From Streptomyces sp. NRRL F-6676 (GTDB lineage: Bacteria; Actinomycetota; Actinomycetes; Streptomycetales; Streptomycetaceae), in assembly GCF_000725625.1 (NCBI RefSeq), contig NZ_KL647083.1:186001-250000 (forward strand): a stretch of DNA of 64,000 bases, in the 5' to 3' direction. The position numbers and the translations under genes are program-made. Below, piece after piece: positions 1 to 10,034 of this stretch; position 1 is the stretch's first letter; every line of letters begins with the position of its first letter. The notes beneath the pieces were generated by a model that was given only the letters and a program-made list of their open reading frames with translations, ran no database searches and was not told where the DNA came from.

Positions 1-197
1 GTTCGGGTTGTCTCGCGGGTGCGGGTGGAGGGTGGTTGCCCGCGCAGTTCCCCGCGCTCCTAACGGCCATCGGTGGTTGCTCGCGCCCACGCGGCGCAGC
101 CGCACGTCGACACAGCCCCCCGGCTTTTCAGGGGCGCGGGGAACTGCGCGACAAGCCACAGCCGACCCGCACCCGCCGACGCACCCGAACCCCCGAG
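1..197. repeat. mosaic palindromic 3'-end element (copy a), cut by the window edge
   Basis: Bases 1-60 and 131-197 are imperfect inverted copies of each other. Both carry the AGTTCCCCGCG core and a GTGCGGGT block. A sub-module GGCGCAGCCGC and ACACAGCCCC lies between them. The right arm ends directly at the dnaK stop codon. The left arm probably continues outside the window. It shares modules with the other copies listed in this table. A role in ending transcription is inferred, not shown. Confidence 0.75.
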
Positions 198-2072
<1,875 letters not shown>

Positions 2073-2133
2073 CGTCGTACCCCTTCTCGACCGGATTCCG
2101 CCCCTGCCCGTTCTCCGAGGTGCCCTGTACTCC

Positions 2134-2163
2134 AGCACAAAACTTGAGCGGACTGTTGTCAAT
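2134..2163 (-). promoter_or_regulatory. dnaK promoter with HspR (HAIR)-like inverted repeat
   Basis: On the minus strand TTGACA (2157-2162) is followed after 17 bases by TGTGCT (2134-2139), a plausible -35/-10 pair. Overlapping the -35 box is ATTGACA-N7-GCTCAAG (2143-2163). The known HspR operator HAIR is CTTGAGT-N7-ACTCAAG; this site matches 10 of 14 positions with the exact N7 spacing. The predicted transcript leader is about 55 bases. HspR binding is inferred. Confidence 0.5.
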
Positions 2164-2210
2164 CCCTCTTTCGGCCCCCGTCGCCCACCGGGTTCCGGGT
2201 ACCCCCGGGA

Positions 2211-2253
2211 CGACGAAAGCCGCGCCCCCCGGGTGCGGGGACGCGGCTCGTCG
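2211..2253 (-). terminator. intrinsic terminator-like hairpin after osmC
   Basis: CGACGA (2211-2216) pairs with TCGTCG (2248-2253), enclosing AGCCGCG/CGCGGCT and a C-rich/G-rich inner stem. It lies 16 bases downstream of the osmC stop and upstream of the dnaK promoter, separating the two genes. There is no T tract, as is usual for actinomycete terminators. Confidence 0.65.
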
Positions 2254-2268
2254 TTCGCGTACGGACCG

Positions 2269-2694
2269 TCAGGCGAGCTTCGCCGTCAGGGTGATCTCGG
2301 TGCCGGCCAGGGCCTGGCTGACCGGGCAGTTCTTCTTGGCGTCCTCGGCAGCGGCGGTGAACGCGTCGGCGTCCAGGCCGGGGACGGTGCCCTCGACGGT
2401 CAGGTGGATGCCGGTGATGCCCGTGCCCGGCTGGAAGGTGACGTCGGCCTTCGTCTCGATCCTGGTGGGCGGGGTGCCTGCGCCGGCCAGGCCGTGCGAC
2501 AGCGCCATGGAGAAGCAGCTCGAGTGGGCGGCGGCGATCAGCTCTTCGGGGCTGGTCTTGCCATTGGCCTGCTCGGCGCGCGACGGCCACGACACCGGCT
2601 GCTGGCCGATGCCGGAGGAGTCGAAGGTGACGACGCCGTTGCCCTCGAGCAGGTTGCCTTCCCAGACGGTGTGCGCGGTGCGCGTGGTTGCCAC
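2269..2694 (-). CDS. osmC: OsmC family peroxiredoxin
   Basis: Protein of 141 residues with the OsmC/Ohr fold, which reduces organic hydroperoxides with two cysteines in the cytosol. The peroxidatic Cys60 lies in [10 protein letters not shown] and the resolving Cys123 in [10 protein letters not shown]. Start is a GTG at 2694 with AAGGA six bases upstream. It is followed by a strong hairpin, so it looks monocistronic. Co-location with dnaK fits a general stress role (inference). The motif context resembles OsmC more than Ohr, but the split between those subfamilies is not certain from sequence reading alone. Confidence 0.92.
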   Translation of the reverse strand: MATTRTAHTVWEGNLLEGNGVVTFDSSGIGQQPVSWPSRAEQANGKTSPEELIAAAHSSCFSMALSHGLAGAGTPPTRIETKADVTFQPGTGITGIHLTVEGTVPGLDADAFTAAAEDAKKNCPVSQALAGTEITLTAKLA

Positions 2695-2786
2695 TGTGCG
2701 TCCTTCTTTCGAATGTTGTGCGAGGTGGTTCCCGGCACGGGTACCGGCCCCATCCGATCACATTCCCGCCCGGCGCACCCGCTCGT

Positions 2787-5093
2787 TCAGGCCGCCCGCT
2801 CGCCGGCGTCGTCGCCGCCCTCCCCGCCGGTGACCGCGGGAGTGCGGTCGGCGGGCCGGGGCACGACCGTGCCCGGCTCGGGGTCGACGGGGATCTGCGG
2901 GCCGTCGCACTCGCGCAGCCAGCGCGCGAGCACCCGGTGCACCTCCTCCGCGCCGGTCAGCTCGGCGCCGTCCGCGACGGGCGGGCTGAACTCCAGCGGC
3001 GACAGCAGGAACGGCCGCCCCTGCGCGCCCCCGAGCCCGCCGTGCGAGCCGATCTGCTCCTCGAAGGCGAGCACCTCGCCGTCGGCCGGGTCGTACCAGG
3101 AGTTGACCATGATGTCGGCGGTGTGCGGGAAGGAGTGCGTGCGCCGTACGGCGTCGGCGGCGCCGGGGCCGAAGTCGGCGAGCGGCCCGGGGTGCGCGTC
3201 GCTCAGCTCGTCCACCGGCACCTCGGCGCCGTGCGCGGCGAGCACCACCCCGCCGTGCTCCTCGCTGCGCACCAGCAGGAAGCCGATGCCGGGGTGGTTG
3301 GCCAGGGTGGACAGCAGCGCCGGGTGGCGGCGGTCGATCTCCTCCTTGCTCATCCGGTGCGGCACGTCCGGGAAGGAGACGAGGCCGAGGTTGCCGGAGG
3401 CGAGCACGACGGGTTCGGCGGCGGAGCGGGGCGCGGGCACGGAGCGGCGGTCCGGGCGGGCGTGGCCGCAGGCGGTGTGCCGGTGCCGGTCGCCGCCCTC
3501 CTCCACCGGGCGGCGCAGCGCGGCCCGTACGGCGGAGCGGGCCTCGGCGCCGCTGTGGGTGCGCTGCGCCCGGCGCGGCACGGGCAGTCCGCAGCCCGCC
3601 CGGACCAGATCGCCGAGGCCGAGTCCGTAGCGGGTCTGGAAGGTCTCGCCCGGGCTCTGGCCGTGGTCGGACAGGACGACGATCCGGTACGGGCGCGGCG
3701 CCATCTCGGCGACGTGCGCGATCAGCGCGAGCGCGCGGTCGAGCCGGGCGAGCACCTTCTCGGCGTCCCGGCTGTGCGGTCCGGAGTGGTGGGCGACCTC
3801 GTCGTAGGCGACCAGGTCGGCGTAGACGGCGGTACGGCCGGCCAGCATGTCGCCCATCACGGCGGCGACGACGACGTCCCGTTCGACGACGGTCGCGAAG
3901 GCGCGGATGAACGGGTAGAGCCCGCCGCGGCCGACCCGGGGCCGCTGCTTGCGCAGGCGGGCGCGGGTGGACTGGACGATCTCGCGGCACACCTCGGCGG
4001 CGAAGGACAGGGCGGTGCGGACGGCGTTGGCGGGGTCGGAGAAGTAGGCGAAGTAGCCCGCGCGGGACCGGTTCGCCCGGCCGCGGCGCCGGATGGCTAT
4101 CGACAGCACCAGGGCCTGTTCGCCGGCGCCGCCGCTGAAGAGGTTGCCGCGGCTGGCGCCGTCGACGACGAGCAGTCCGCCGTGGCCGGTCCGCTCCTCG
4201 GCCCGGCGCTGGAGTTCGGCGGCGCTGGTGGGCCGGTTGGCGACGACGGTCTCGCCGGTGTCCTTCTCGTACCAGCGGAAGGCGGGGACGTCGTGGTTGG
4301 AGCCGTGCAGGATGCCGAGCTGGCTGGCGCCGGTCTGGCTGGACCAGTCGGTGCGCCAGGGGATCAGGCGGTGGGTCGGGGCGGCGGTGGCGGTGCCCTG
4401 GGCGGGGGCGGTGCCGGGGACGGTGGCGGGGGTGACGACGGCGTCGTCGGCGGTCTTCTCGTCGTGGCCGGGCGTGGTCGCCGTGCCCATGGCCACGCCC
4501 AGCCAGGCGGCGACGGTGGGCATCAGCCCCTTGAGCACGGCGTCCGTCAGGACGTCGTGGCCGACGCCGTCGAGCTGGAGGAAGACGGTGCCCGGGGAGG
4601 ACGGCCCGGACCGCGCCGCCGTGCGCCGTCGGCGGCGGTCGGCGAGCCGGTACAGGCGTCTGCGGTACGCGTCGTCGTCCCGTACGGCGAGGGTGGCGCC
4701 GGTCGCGGAGGCGACGGCGGACATCACGGCGGCGACCACGACCGCCGTCTCCGGGGCGGCCTCGCCCCGGCCCGAGGGGTTGAGGCGGAGGGCGACGAGG
4801 AGGAGGGAGCCGTTGAGGAAGAAGACGAGCAGGCCGAGGACGAGGGCCGGGACGAGGAGGAGGAGCCGGACTAGGAGGGGCCAGGCGAGGGCGGAGAGCA
4901 GGCCGAACACGCCGGCGCCGGCGGCGGCGGTGACGGCGATGCGGGTGGCGCTGTCGCCGGTGTCGGACTGGAGCTGGAAGTCGGGGAGGAGGCCGGCGAG
5001 GACGAGCATGGTGAGGGTGGAGACGGCCCATACGGCGATGCTCCGCAGGGCCCCGCGGAACAGGCTCCGCCAGCGCTTGTTCCGCACGTCCAC
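2787..5093 (-). CDS. membrane-anchored alkaline phosphatase/phosphodiesterase-family protein with holin-like N-terminus
   Basis: Protein of 768 residues. The first about 150 residues hold several hydrophobic segments (roughly 15-35, 50-70, 75-100 and 115-137) that resemble the phage holin family 4 / PspC-like membrane module. From about residue 170 a type I phosphodiesterase/nucleotide pyrophosphatase-like domain starts with FLQLDGVGHDVL and includes VLSDHGQSPGETF. The predicted catalytic domain therefore follows a small membrane anchor; its side of the membrane is not obvious. The substrate is unknown. Start is a GTG at 5093 with a GAGG just upstream. Automated pipelines often call this family simply 'phage holin'; nothing here suggests a prophage. 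Confidence 0.85.
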   Translation of the reverse strand: MDVRNKRWRSLFRGALRSIAVWAVSTLTMLVLAGLLPDFQLQSDTGDSATRIAVTAAAGAGVFGLLSALAWPLLVRLLLLVPALVLGLLVFFLNGSLLLVALRLNPSGRGEAAPETAVVVAAVMSAVASATGATLAVRDDDAYRRRLYRLADRRRRRTAARSGPSSPGTVFLQLDGVGHDVLTDAVLKGLMPTVAAWLGVAMGTATTPGHDEKTADDAVVTPATVPGTAPAQGTATAAPTHRLIPWRTDWSSQTGASQLGILHGSNHDVPAFRWYEKDTGETVVANRPTSAAELQRRAEERTGHGGLLVVDGASRGNLFSGGAGEQALVLSIAIRRRGRANRSRAGYFAYFSDPANAVRTALSFAAEVCREIVQSTRARLRKQRPRVGRGGLYPFIRAFATVVERDVVVAAVMGDMLAGRTAVYADLVAYDEVAHHSGPHSRDAEKVLARLDRALALIAHVAEMAPRPYRIVVLSDHGQSPGETFQTRYGLGLGDLVRAGCGLPVPRRAQRTHSGAEARSAVRAALRRPVEEGGDRHRHTACGHARPDRRSVPAPRSAAEPVVLASGNLGLVSFPDVPHRMSKEEIDRRHPALLSTLANHPGIGFLLVRSEEHGGVVLAAHGAEVPVDELSDAHPGPLADFGPGAADAVRRTHSFPHTADIMVNSWYDPADGEVLAFEEQIGSHGGLGGAQGRPFLLSPLEFSPPVADGAELTGAEEVHRVLARWLRECDGPQIPVDPEPGTVVPRPADRTPAVTGGEGGDDAGERAA

Positions 5094-5164
5094 CTACCTC
5101 GCTCCGTCCGGGCCACGATTCGCCCGCGCCCGTCGCCCAGCGTGCCATACGTACGGTTTTCGCC

Positions 5165-5405
5165 CCCGCGGAGGGGCTCCGCCCGTACCCCGGGCGCCTG
5201 AGAGCTCGGGTCGGTGGGTTCGTTGGCGGCTGCGGGTGGGTGGGGGCTTGTCGCGCAGTTCCCCGCGCCCCTAAAAGCCAGGGGGCACCCTCTGCTTTCA
5301 AGGGGCGCGGGGAACTGCGCGATCAGCCACACGCGACCCGCAACCGCCAACGAACCCACCCACCCGGCCTCTCAGGCGCCCGGGGTCCAAGGGGCGGAGC
5401 CTCTT
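5165..5405. repeat. mosaic palindromic 3'-end element (copy b), about 240-bp inverted repeat
   Basis: This fills most of the 313-base gap between two minus-strand genes. Arms of roughly 115 bases, centred near 5286, are inverted copies. Each arm carries GGGGCTCCGCCC, a CCCCGGGCGCCTGAGAG block, a GGTGGGTTCGTTGGCGG block and GCGCAGTTCCCCGCG. The right end touches the stop of the gene ending at 5407. It is the same long form as the copy at 56.4-56.75 kb. Confidence 0.85.
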
Positions 5406-5406
5406 G

Positions 5407-5808
5407 CTAACGGCCGTCGTAGCCCGCCGTCGGCATGGACAGGCGGCGATGCACGCGAGCCTTGGCGTCCGCGTCGTACGCGGGCTCCGCCCGGCCGACC
5501 GTCTCCATCCGCACCCCCCGCCGCGCGCACTCCGCCGCGAACTCCTCCACCGACGCCAGCGCCCGCTCCAGCACCCGCCGGCTCGGCGCGACGAACAGGT
5601 CGACATGGCCCGACTCGACGTCCGACCACAGCGCCCCGTGGTCGGGGCGCAGCCCGCGGACGAGGAGTTCGCGCGTGACCACGTACCCCCGCTCCGCCGC
5701 CCACCGCGCGCACATCGCGTGCTGGCTGCGGGAGTCCACGAGGAAGGGGTCCGCGTCGAGTTCCTCCAGCGGCGTCAGACTGGCGATCGCCGCGACTCTC
5801 AGCGGCAC
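5407..5808 (-). CDS. small protein resembling a serine-recombinase N-terminal domain
   Basis: Protein of 133 residues from the GTG at 5808, which has GGAGGAGGG a few bases upstream. A further 25 codons to an ATG at 5883 are open but add a proline-rich, unconserved-looking stretch. The pattern RVAAIASLT, then QHAMCARWAAERGYVV, VESGHVDLFVAPSRRVLERAL and CARRGVRMETV follows the strand/helix layout of the resolvase catalytic domain. An Ser sits where the nucleophile would be and SRR sits near the usual DR motif. No DNA-binding domain follows. Whether it cuts DNA is unknown; a degenerate regulatory remnant is equally possible. Hypothetical in practice. Confidence 0.65.
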   Translation of the reverse strand: MPLRVAAIASLTPLEELDADPFLVDSRSQHAMCARWAAERGYVVTRELLVRGLRPDHGALWSDVESGHVDLFVAPSRRVLERALASVEEFAAECARRGVRMETVGRAEPAYDADAKARVHRRLSMPTAGYDGR

Positions 5809-5970
5809 GCCGCCCTCCTCCGTCGCGCATGGAACCGGGGAGCCGGGGCACGGCACTTCCGGAGCGGTACGCGGATCTCCCATGGTGTCCCCCCCTCACC
5901 TCAGGGTTTCGCCGCCGACCCTACCGCTGCACGTAGGCTCGGGGGGAGTCGCTCGAAGGGAGCAAAGGGA

Positions 5971-6753
5971 GTGCCGGTGGAGATCACCTGGTGGGGCCAT
6001 GCCACCTGCACGGTCGAGGACTCCGGCACGCGCGTGCTGACCGACCCCCTCTTCGCCCGCCGGCTCGCGCATCTGCGCCGCCGCCGGGGCGCCCCGCCCC
6101 CGCCGGCCGCCGCGCTGGCGGACCTGGCGCTCGTCTCCCATCTGCACGCCGACCATCTGCACGTCCCCTCCCTGGCCCGGCTGGCACCCGGCACCCGGGT
6201 GCTGCTGCCGCGCGGTGCCGTACGTCAGGTGCCCTCGCTGCGCCGGCTCAGGCATCTGCGGCTCACCGAGGTCGCGCCCGGCGACGAGACGCGGGTGGGC
6301 GGGCTGCTGGTGCGGACGGTGCCGGCCCGGCACGACGGCCGCCGGCTGCCGTTCGGGCCGCACCGCTCCCCCGCGCTCGGATTCGTCGTCGAGGGCGCGG
6401 CCCGTACGTACTTCGCCGGGGACACCGGGCTGTTCGAGTCGATGGCGAAGGAGGTCGGGCCGGTCGACGTGGCGCTGCTGCCGGTCGGCGGCTGGGGCCC
6501 GTACCTGGGCGAGGAGCACCTCGACGCGGACCGGGCGGCGCAGGCGCTGGCCCGGCTGGAGCCGCGCAGCGCGGTGCCGGTGCACTACGGCACGTACTGG
6601 CCGATCGGCATGGACGCGGTGCGCCCCCACGAGTTCCACACGCCCGGCGCGGAGTTCGTGCGCCGGGCGGCGGTGCACGCGCCGGAGGTGGCGGTGCATC
6701 TGCTGCGGCACGGCGAGAGCGTGCGGACCGGCGGGCCGGAGGGCGCCGCGTGA
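5971..6753 (+). CDS. metallo-beta-lactamase-fold hydrolase (UlaG-like)
   Basis: Protein of 260 residues of the UlaG/RNase Z-like metal-dependent hydrolase superfamily. It begins EITWWGHATC and has HLHADH (57-62) for the metal site, then AGDTGLF and VHYGTYWPI near the C-terminus that supply further ligands. There is no signal peptide, so it should be cytosolic. Start is GTG 5971; GTG 5977 with AAAGGGA in front is an equally good alternative. Its stop overlaps the start of the DedA gene (GTGA), so the two are translationally coupled. A second member of the same family lies convergently at 7470. The substrate is unknown. Confidence 0.85.
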   Translation: MPVEITWWGHATCTVEDSGTRVLTDPLFARRLAHLRRRRGAPPPPAAALADLALVSHLHADHLHVPSLARLAPGTRVLLPRGAVRQVPSLRRLRHLRLTEVAPGDETRVGGLLVRTVPARHDGRRLPFGPHRSPALGFVVEGAARTYFAGDTGLFESMAKEVGPVDVALLPVGGWGPYLGEEHLDADRAAQALARLEPRSAVPVHYGTYWPIGMDAVRPHEFHTPGAEFVRRAAVHAPEVAVHLLRHGESVRTGGPEGAA

Positions 6754-7376
6754 AGGCGCTCGCCCTGGTGCCCTCGATGCTGCCGGCGGCCCCCACACAG
6801 CAGGCGTTCGGCTATCCCTCACTGTTCCTGCTGGTGCTGATCGGGGCGCTGGTGCCGGTCGTGCCGACCGGGGCGCTGGTCAGTACGGCGGCGGTCGTCG
6901 CCTTCCACCAGAGCGCGCCGCTGGCGCTGCTGCTGGTCTTCCTGGTGGCCTCGCTCGCCGCGTTCCTCGGGGACGTGACGCTGTACTGGCTGGGGCGGCG
7001 GGGGATGCGTTCGAAGAACGGGTCGCGGTGGCTGGAGGCGATACGGGCGCGGGCGCCGGAGGAGCGGCTGGCGGGGGCGCAGGAGAAGCTGGGCGAACAC
7101 GAGGTCGTGGTGCTGACGTTGTCGCGGCTGGTGCCGGCCGGGCGGATACCGGTGATGTTGGCGTGTCTGATGGCCAAGATGCCGATGCGGACGTTCGTGC
7201 GGGGGGATGTGCCGGCGTGTGTGGCGTGGGCGGTGACGTATCAGCTGATCGGGATTCTGGGCGGCTCGTTGTTCGCCGAGCCGTGGGAAGGTGTGCTGGC
7301 GGCGGTGCTGTTGACGGTGACGATCAGTGTCGCGCCGAGTCTGTGGCGGCGGGTGAGGCGGGCTGCCGCCGGCTGA
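6750..7376 (+). CDS. DedA family membrane protein
   Basis: Protein of 208 residues with the DedA (SNARE-associated/VTT) layout: hydrophobic segments around 22-48 and 52-78, the family stretch LSRLVPAGRIPVMLACLMAKM with conserved Arg, Pro and Gly, and two more C-terminal membrane spans. DedA proteins are polytopic inner-membrane proteins; several act as flippases that recycle undecaprenyl phosphate or phospholipids. Start GTG 6750 overlaps the upstream hydrolase stop by four bases, so both are one transcript. The specific lipid handled is not evident. It is followed by mosaic palindrome copy c. Confidence 0.87.
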   Translation: MKALALVPSMLPAAPTQQAFGYPSLFLLVLIGALVPVVPTGALVSTAAVVAFHQSAPLALLLVFLVASLAAFLGDVTLYWLGRRGMRSKNGSRWLEAIRARAPEERLAGAQEKLGEHEVVVLTLSRLVPAGRIPVMLACLMAKMPMRTFVRGDVPACVAWAVTYQLIGILGGSLFAEPWEGVLAAVLLTVTISVAPSLWRRVRRAAAG

Positions 7377-7386
7377 GCAAGGGTGT

Positions 7387-7469
7387 TTCGCCCCCGCCGC
7401 CCCTACCCTTCCCGTCCCCGGGGGAAAGCCCCCGGACCCCTTAAAAGATCGCGCAGTTCCCCGCGCCCC
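7387..7469 (-). repeat. mosaic palindromic 3'-end element (copy c), half form
   Basis: Read on the minus strand it starts right at the stop codon of the 7470 gene with AGGGGCGCGGGGAACTGCGC, continues with a GGGGGCTTTCCCCC hairpin, and ends with GGGAAGGGTAGGGGCGGCG and GGGGGCGAAA. It fills the gap between two convergent genes. The end of the repeat practically overlaps the stop codon. Confidence 0.8.
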
Positions 7470-8555
7470 TCATCTCAGTACCGCTGAGCCCCCGACCGGG
7501 AGGTCCCACAGGTCCTCGCGGGCGCGGTCCGTGCGGGACCAGGCCGCGCGGACCCGTTCCAGAGGTTCGAGCACCGGCTCGGGGGACAGTACGAACGTGC
7601 CCCAGTGCATGGGGGCCATCCGCCGCGCGCCCACGTCGAGCGCGGCCTGCACCGCCTCCTCCGGGTCGCAGTGGACGTCCCGCAGCCACCACCGGGGGTC
7701 GTACGCGCCGATGGGGAGCAGCGCCAGGTCGATCCCGGGGTAGCGGCGGCCGATCGCGCGGAACCAGTGGCCGTAGCCGGTGTCGCCGGCGAAGTACACC
7801 CGTCGGCCGTCGGGCGCGGTGAGGACCCAGCCGCCCCACAGCGTGCGGCAGGTGTCGGTGAGGCTGCGCTTGGACCAGTGGTGGGCGGGGACGAAGTCGA
7901 AGCGCACCCCGCCGAGTTCGGCCGCCTCCCACCAGTCCAGCTCGGTGACCCGGGTGAAGCGGCGGCGCCGGAACCAGCGGGCGAGGCCGGCCGGTACGAA
8001 GACCGGGGTGTCGCGCGGGAGCCGCCGCAGCGTGGGCGCGTCGAGGTGGTCGTAGTGGTTGTGGCTGATGACGACGGCGTCGACGTGCGGCAGGCTGCTC
8101 CAGGCGACGCCGACGGGGGTGATCCTGGCGGGGGTGCCGAGGATGCGGCGCGACCAGACGGGGTCGGTGAGCACGGTGAGGCCGCCGATCCGCACCACCC
8201 AGCTGGCGTGCCCGGCCCAGGTGACGGCGACGGTGTCGGCGTCCACCGCGGGCAGCGGCCGCGGGTCGTACGGCAGCAGCGGGATGTCCTTCAGCGCCTC
8301 GGGGCGGGGCCGTATCGCGCCCTCGCGGACGAGCCTGGCGTAGGCCCCGGGCCCCGGCAGGGGCGCGGTGAGCCGGTCGGCGAAGGAGCGCGGCCAGCGG
8401 CGCGGTTCGCCGAGGGGGCGCGGGTCGGTGGCGGGCGGCGGGGCGAGGGTGGTGCGGGGGCCGGCGGCCGGGGACACCGGACCGCGGACGGGGAGGGAGG
8501 CGGCGGCGTCCGCCGGGGCAACGGATCTGGTGGTCGGCTCGGACTGCTGCGTCAT
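7470..8555 (-). CDS. metallo-beta-lactamase-fold hydrolase (NAPE-PLD/UlaG-like)
   Basis: Protein of 361 residues. After a Pro/Ala-rich N-terminal 60 residues the domain reads VTWAGHASWVVRIGGLTVLTD, then HNHYDH (165-170) as the first metal motif, PAHHWSKR, FAGDTGYG and PMHWGTF, the pattern of the Zn-dependent L-ascorbate-6-phosphate lactonase / N-acyl-phosphatidylethanolamine phospholipase D group. A lipid-phosphodiester substrate is possible but not shown. Start ATG 8555. It follows the aminotransferase-like gene by 47 bases on the same strand, so the two are probably co-transcribed. Confidence 0.86.
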   Translation of the reverse strand: MTQQSEPTTRSVAPADAAASLPVRGPVSPAAGPRTTLAPPPATDPRPLGEPRRWPRSFADRLTAPLPGPGAYARLVREGAIRPRPEALKDIPLLPYDPRPLPAVDADTVAVTWAGHASWVVRIGGLTVLTDPVWSRRILGTPARITPVGVAWSSLPHVDAVVISHNHYDHLDAPTLRRLPRDTPVFVPAGLARWFRRRRFTRVTELDWWEAAELGGVRFDFVPAHHWSKRSLTDTCRTLWGGWVLTAPDGRRVYFAGDTGYGHWFRAIGRRYPGIDLALLPIGAYDPRWWLRDVHCDPEEAVQAALDVGARRMAPMHWGTFVLSPEPVLEPLERVRAAWSRTDRAREDLWDLPVGGSAVLR

Positions 8556-8602
8556 CGAGGGGCTCCCATCGCTGGGCTTCGTCGCGTCGTTCGTCGTGGT
8601 GG

Positions 8603-9880
8603 TCAGTCGTCGCCGTGCACGGGAGGGGGGCGGCCGGGCGGGCACTCCCCGCGCAGGTCGTCGAAGACCTCGCGCAGCCGGATCAACGCGCGTCGCACGT
8701 GCGGCAATTCCGTGAAGTCCGCTGCGGCGGCCGCCGCGTCGAGGCAGCGCAGCCGTTCCTCGGGGCCGGTGCCGAGCAGCGGGCCGGTGGACAGGCGTAC
8801 CCGCAGGGCGCCGAGGTCGTCGCCGAACCGGTGGCCGCCCGGCACGGGACTGCCGAGCCGGGCGGTGAGGAACTCCTCCAGTTCCTGGGCGTCGCCGACG
8901 CCGTGCGCGGCGAGCGCGGGGCGCAGCGGTTCGAGGTCGGCGTACAGCTGGCGTCCGGCGGCCGGGGGCCGGGCCAGGGCGCCGGCGCCGACCACCGCGT
9001 CGTGCGCGGCGGCGGCCACGCGCGCGTGCGCCCGTACGGCGGCGGTGAGGCGCCCGGTGACGTCGGCGGGCTCGGCCAGCGCGTGGGCGGCCGCGGCGGC
9101 GACCGGGTCGGCGACGCGGGCGCCGAGCGCGGTGAGGACGTCCAGGACGCGGGCGTGCAGTCCGGCGCCGTCGGCGGTGGCGGGGAAGCGGGCGACGGCG
9201 GCGGGCCAGCCGGGTGGCAGGAAGGGGCCGGCCAGGTCGGTGAGGACGGTGACCCGGTCGGGGAGCATCTCGGCGGGGCTGAACTGGACGGCCTGGTGCG
9301 GCCGGTGCAGGGTGTCGCGCCAGGTCTCGTCGCTGATCAGGTACAGCCGCTCGGCGGCGGCCGCCTCCACGGTCTCGTGCACGAGTTCGGGCGGGGCGAC
9401 GGTGCCGGTGGGGTCGTCGGCGGCCGACAGGACCAGGATGCGGGGGTCGCCGCCCTCGGCGCGGACCCGGCGGACGGTTTCGAGGAGCGCGTAGGGGTCG
9501 GGGACGCCGCCGCCCTCGGCGGGTATCGGCACATGGAAGACGGATCTGCCGAGCGCGCGGGCGAGCGGTGTCCACCAGGCGGCGCACGGCCGGGGCACGA
9601 GCACGTCGCCGCCGAGCGCGGCGGTGAGGGCGACGAGCAGGGCGGGCGCGCCGGGCGCGGCGGCCAGCCGGGCGGGGCCGGCGGGCAGCCGGCGGCGGCC
9701 GAAGTAGCCGGCGGCGGCGTCGAGGAGGTCGGGCGTGCCGCCCGCGGGGGGTTCGCCGTCGGCGCGTTCGGCGGCGGCGCAGAGCGCGGCGGCCAGGCTC
9801 GGCAGGACGGGCAGTCCCTGGTCCGGCAGGGGCGGCCCGTACCGGACGGGGCCGTGCCCCTCGGGATCCGTCCGCCCCAT
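8603..9880 (-). CDS. aminotransferase class I/II-fold protein lacking the catalytic lysine
   Basis: Protein of 425 residues with the fold-type I PLP aminotransferase layout: DDPTGT (155-160) in place of NNPTG, and SDETW (183-187) holding the Asp that normally contacts the pyridine nitrogen. At the place of the usual SxSK motif the sequence is TDLAGPFLPPGWPAAVARF (214-232), with no lysine. In fact I find no lysine anywhere in the protein. It therefore cannot form the internal PLP Schiff base and is unlikely to be a normal transaminase. Start ATG 9880 has GGAGG five bases upstream. Probably heads an operon with the downstream hydrolase. A regulatory or binding role is a guess. Confidence 0.8.
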   Translation of the reverse strand: MGRTDPEGHGPVRYGPPLPDQGLPVLPSLAAALCAAAERADGEPPAGGTPDLLDAAAGYFGRRRLPAGPARLAAAPGAPALLVALTAALGGDVLVPRPCAAWWTPLARALGRSVFHVPIPAEGGGVPDPYALLETVRRVRAEGGDPRILVLSAADDPTGTVAPPELVHETVEAAAAERLYLISDETWRDTLHRPHQAVQFSPAEMLPDRVTVLTDLAGPFLPPGWPAAVARFPATADGAGLHARVLDVLTALGARVADPVAAAAAHALAEPADVTGRLTAAVRAHARVAAAAHDAVVGAGALARPPAAGRQLYADLEPLRPALAAHGVGDAQELEEFLTARLGSPVPGGHRFGDDLGALRVRLSTGPLLGTGPEERLRCLDAAAAAADFTELPHVRRALIRLREVFDDLRGECPPGRPPPVHGDD

Positions 9881-10034
9881 GGCTGCCTCCGCGCGGTGGT
9901 GCCGGGCCCGGGGTCCCGGGCGTGCCCTGCCGTCCTCCTGGGGTGCCGTACGGTGCCGACGGTGCCCATGGGCTCTGAGTACCCCGAGTCACGCCGGGTC
10001 ATGGGTGCCGCCCTGGGTCGCAGCCGTCGCATGC

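Noticed and set aside
2073..2268. CIRCE (HrcA) operator upstream of dnaK
   Set aside because: No TTAGCACTC-N9-GAGTGCTAA-like repeat is present; the only heat shock-like site is the HAIR-like repeat.
2787..5808. Prophage remnant suggested by a holin-like domain and a resolvase-like protein
   Set aside because: There are no other phage genes, attachment sites or composition change; both proteins have the look of ordinary chromosomal families.
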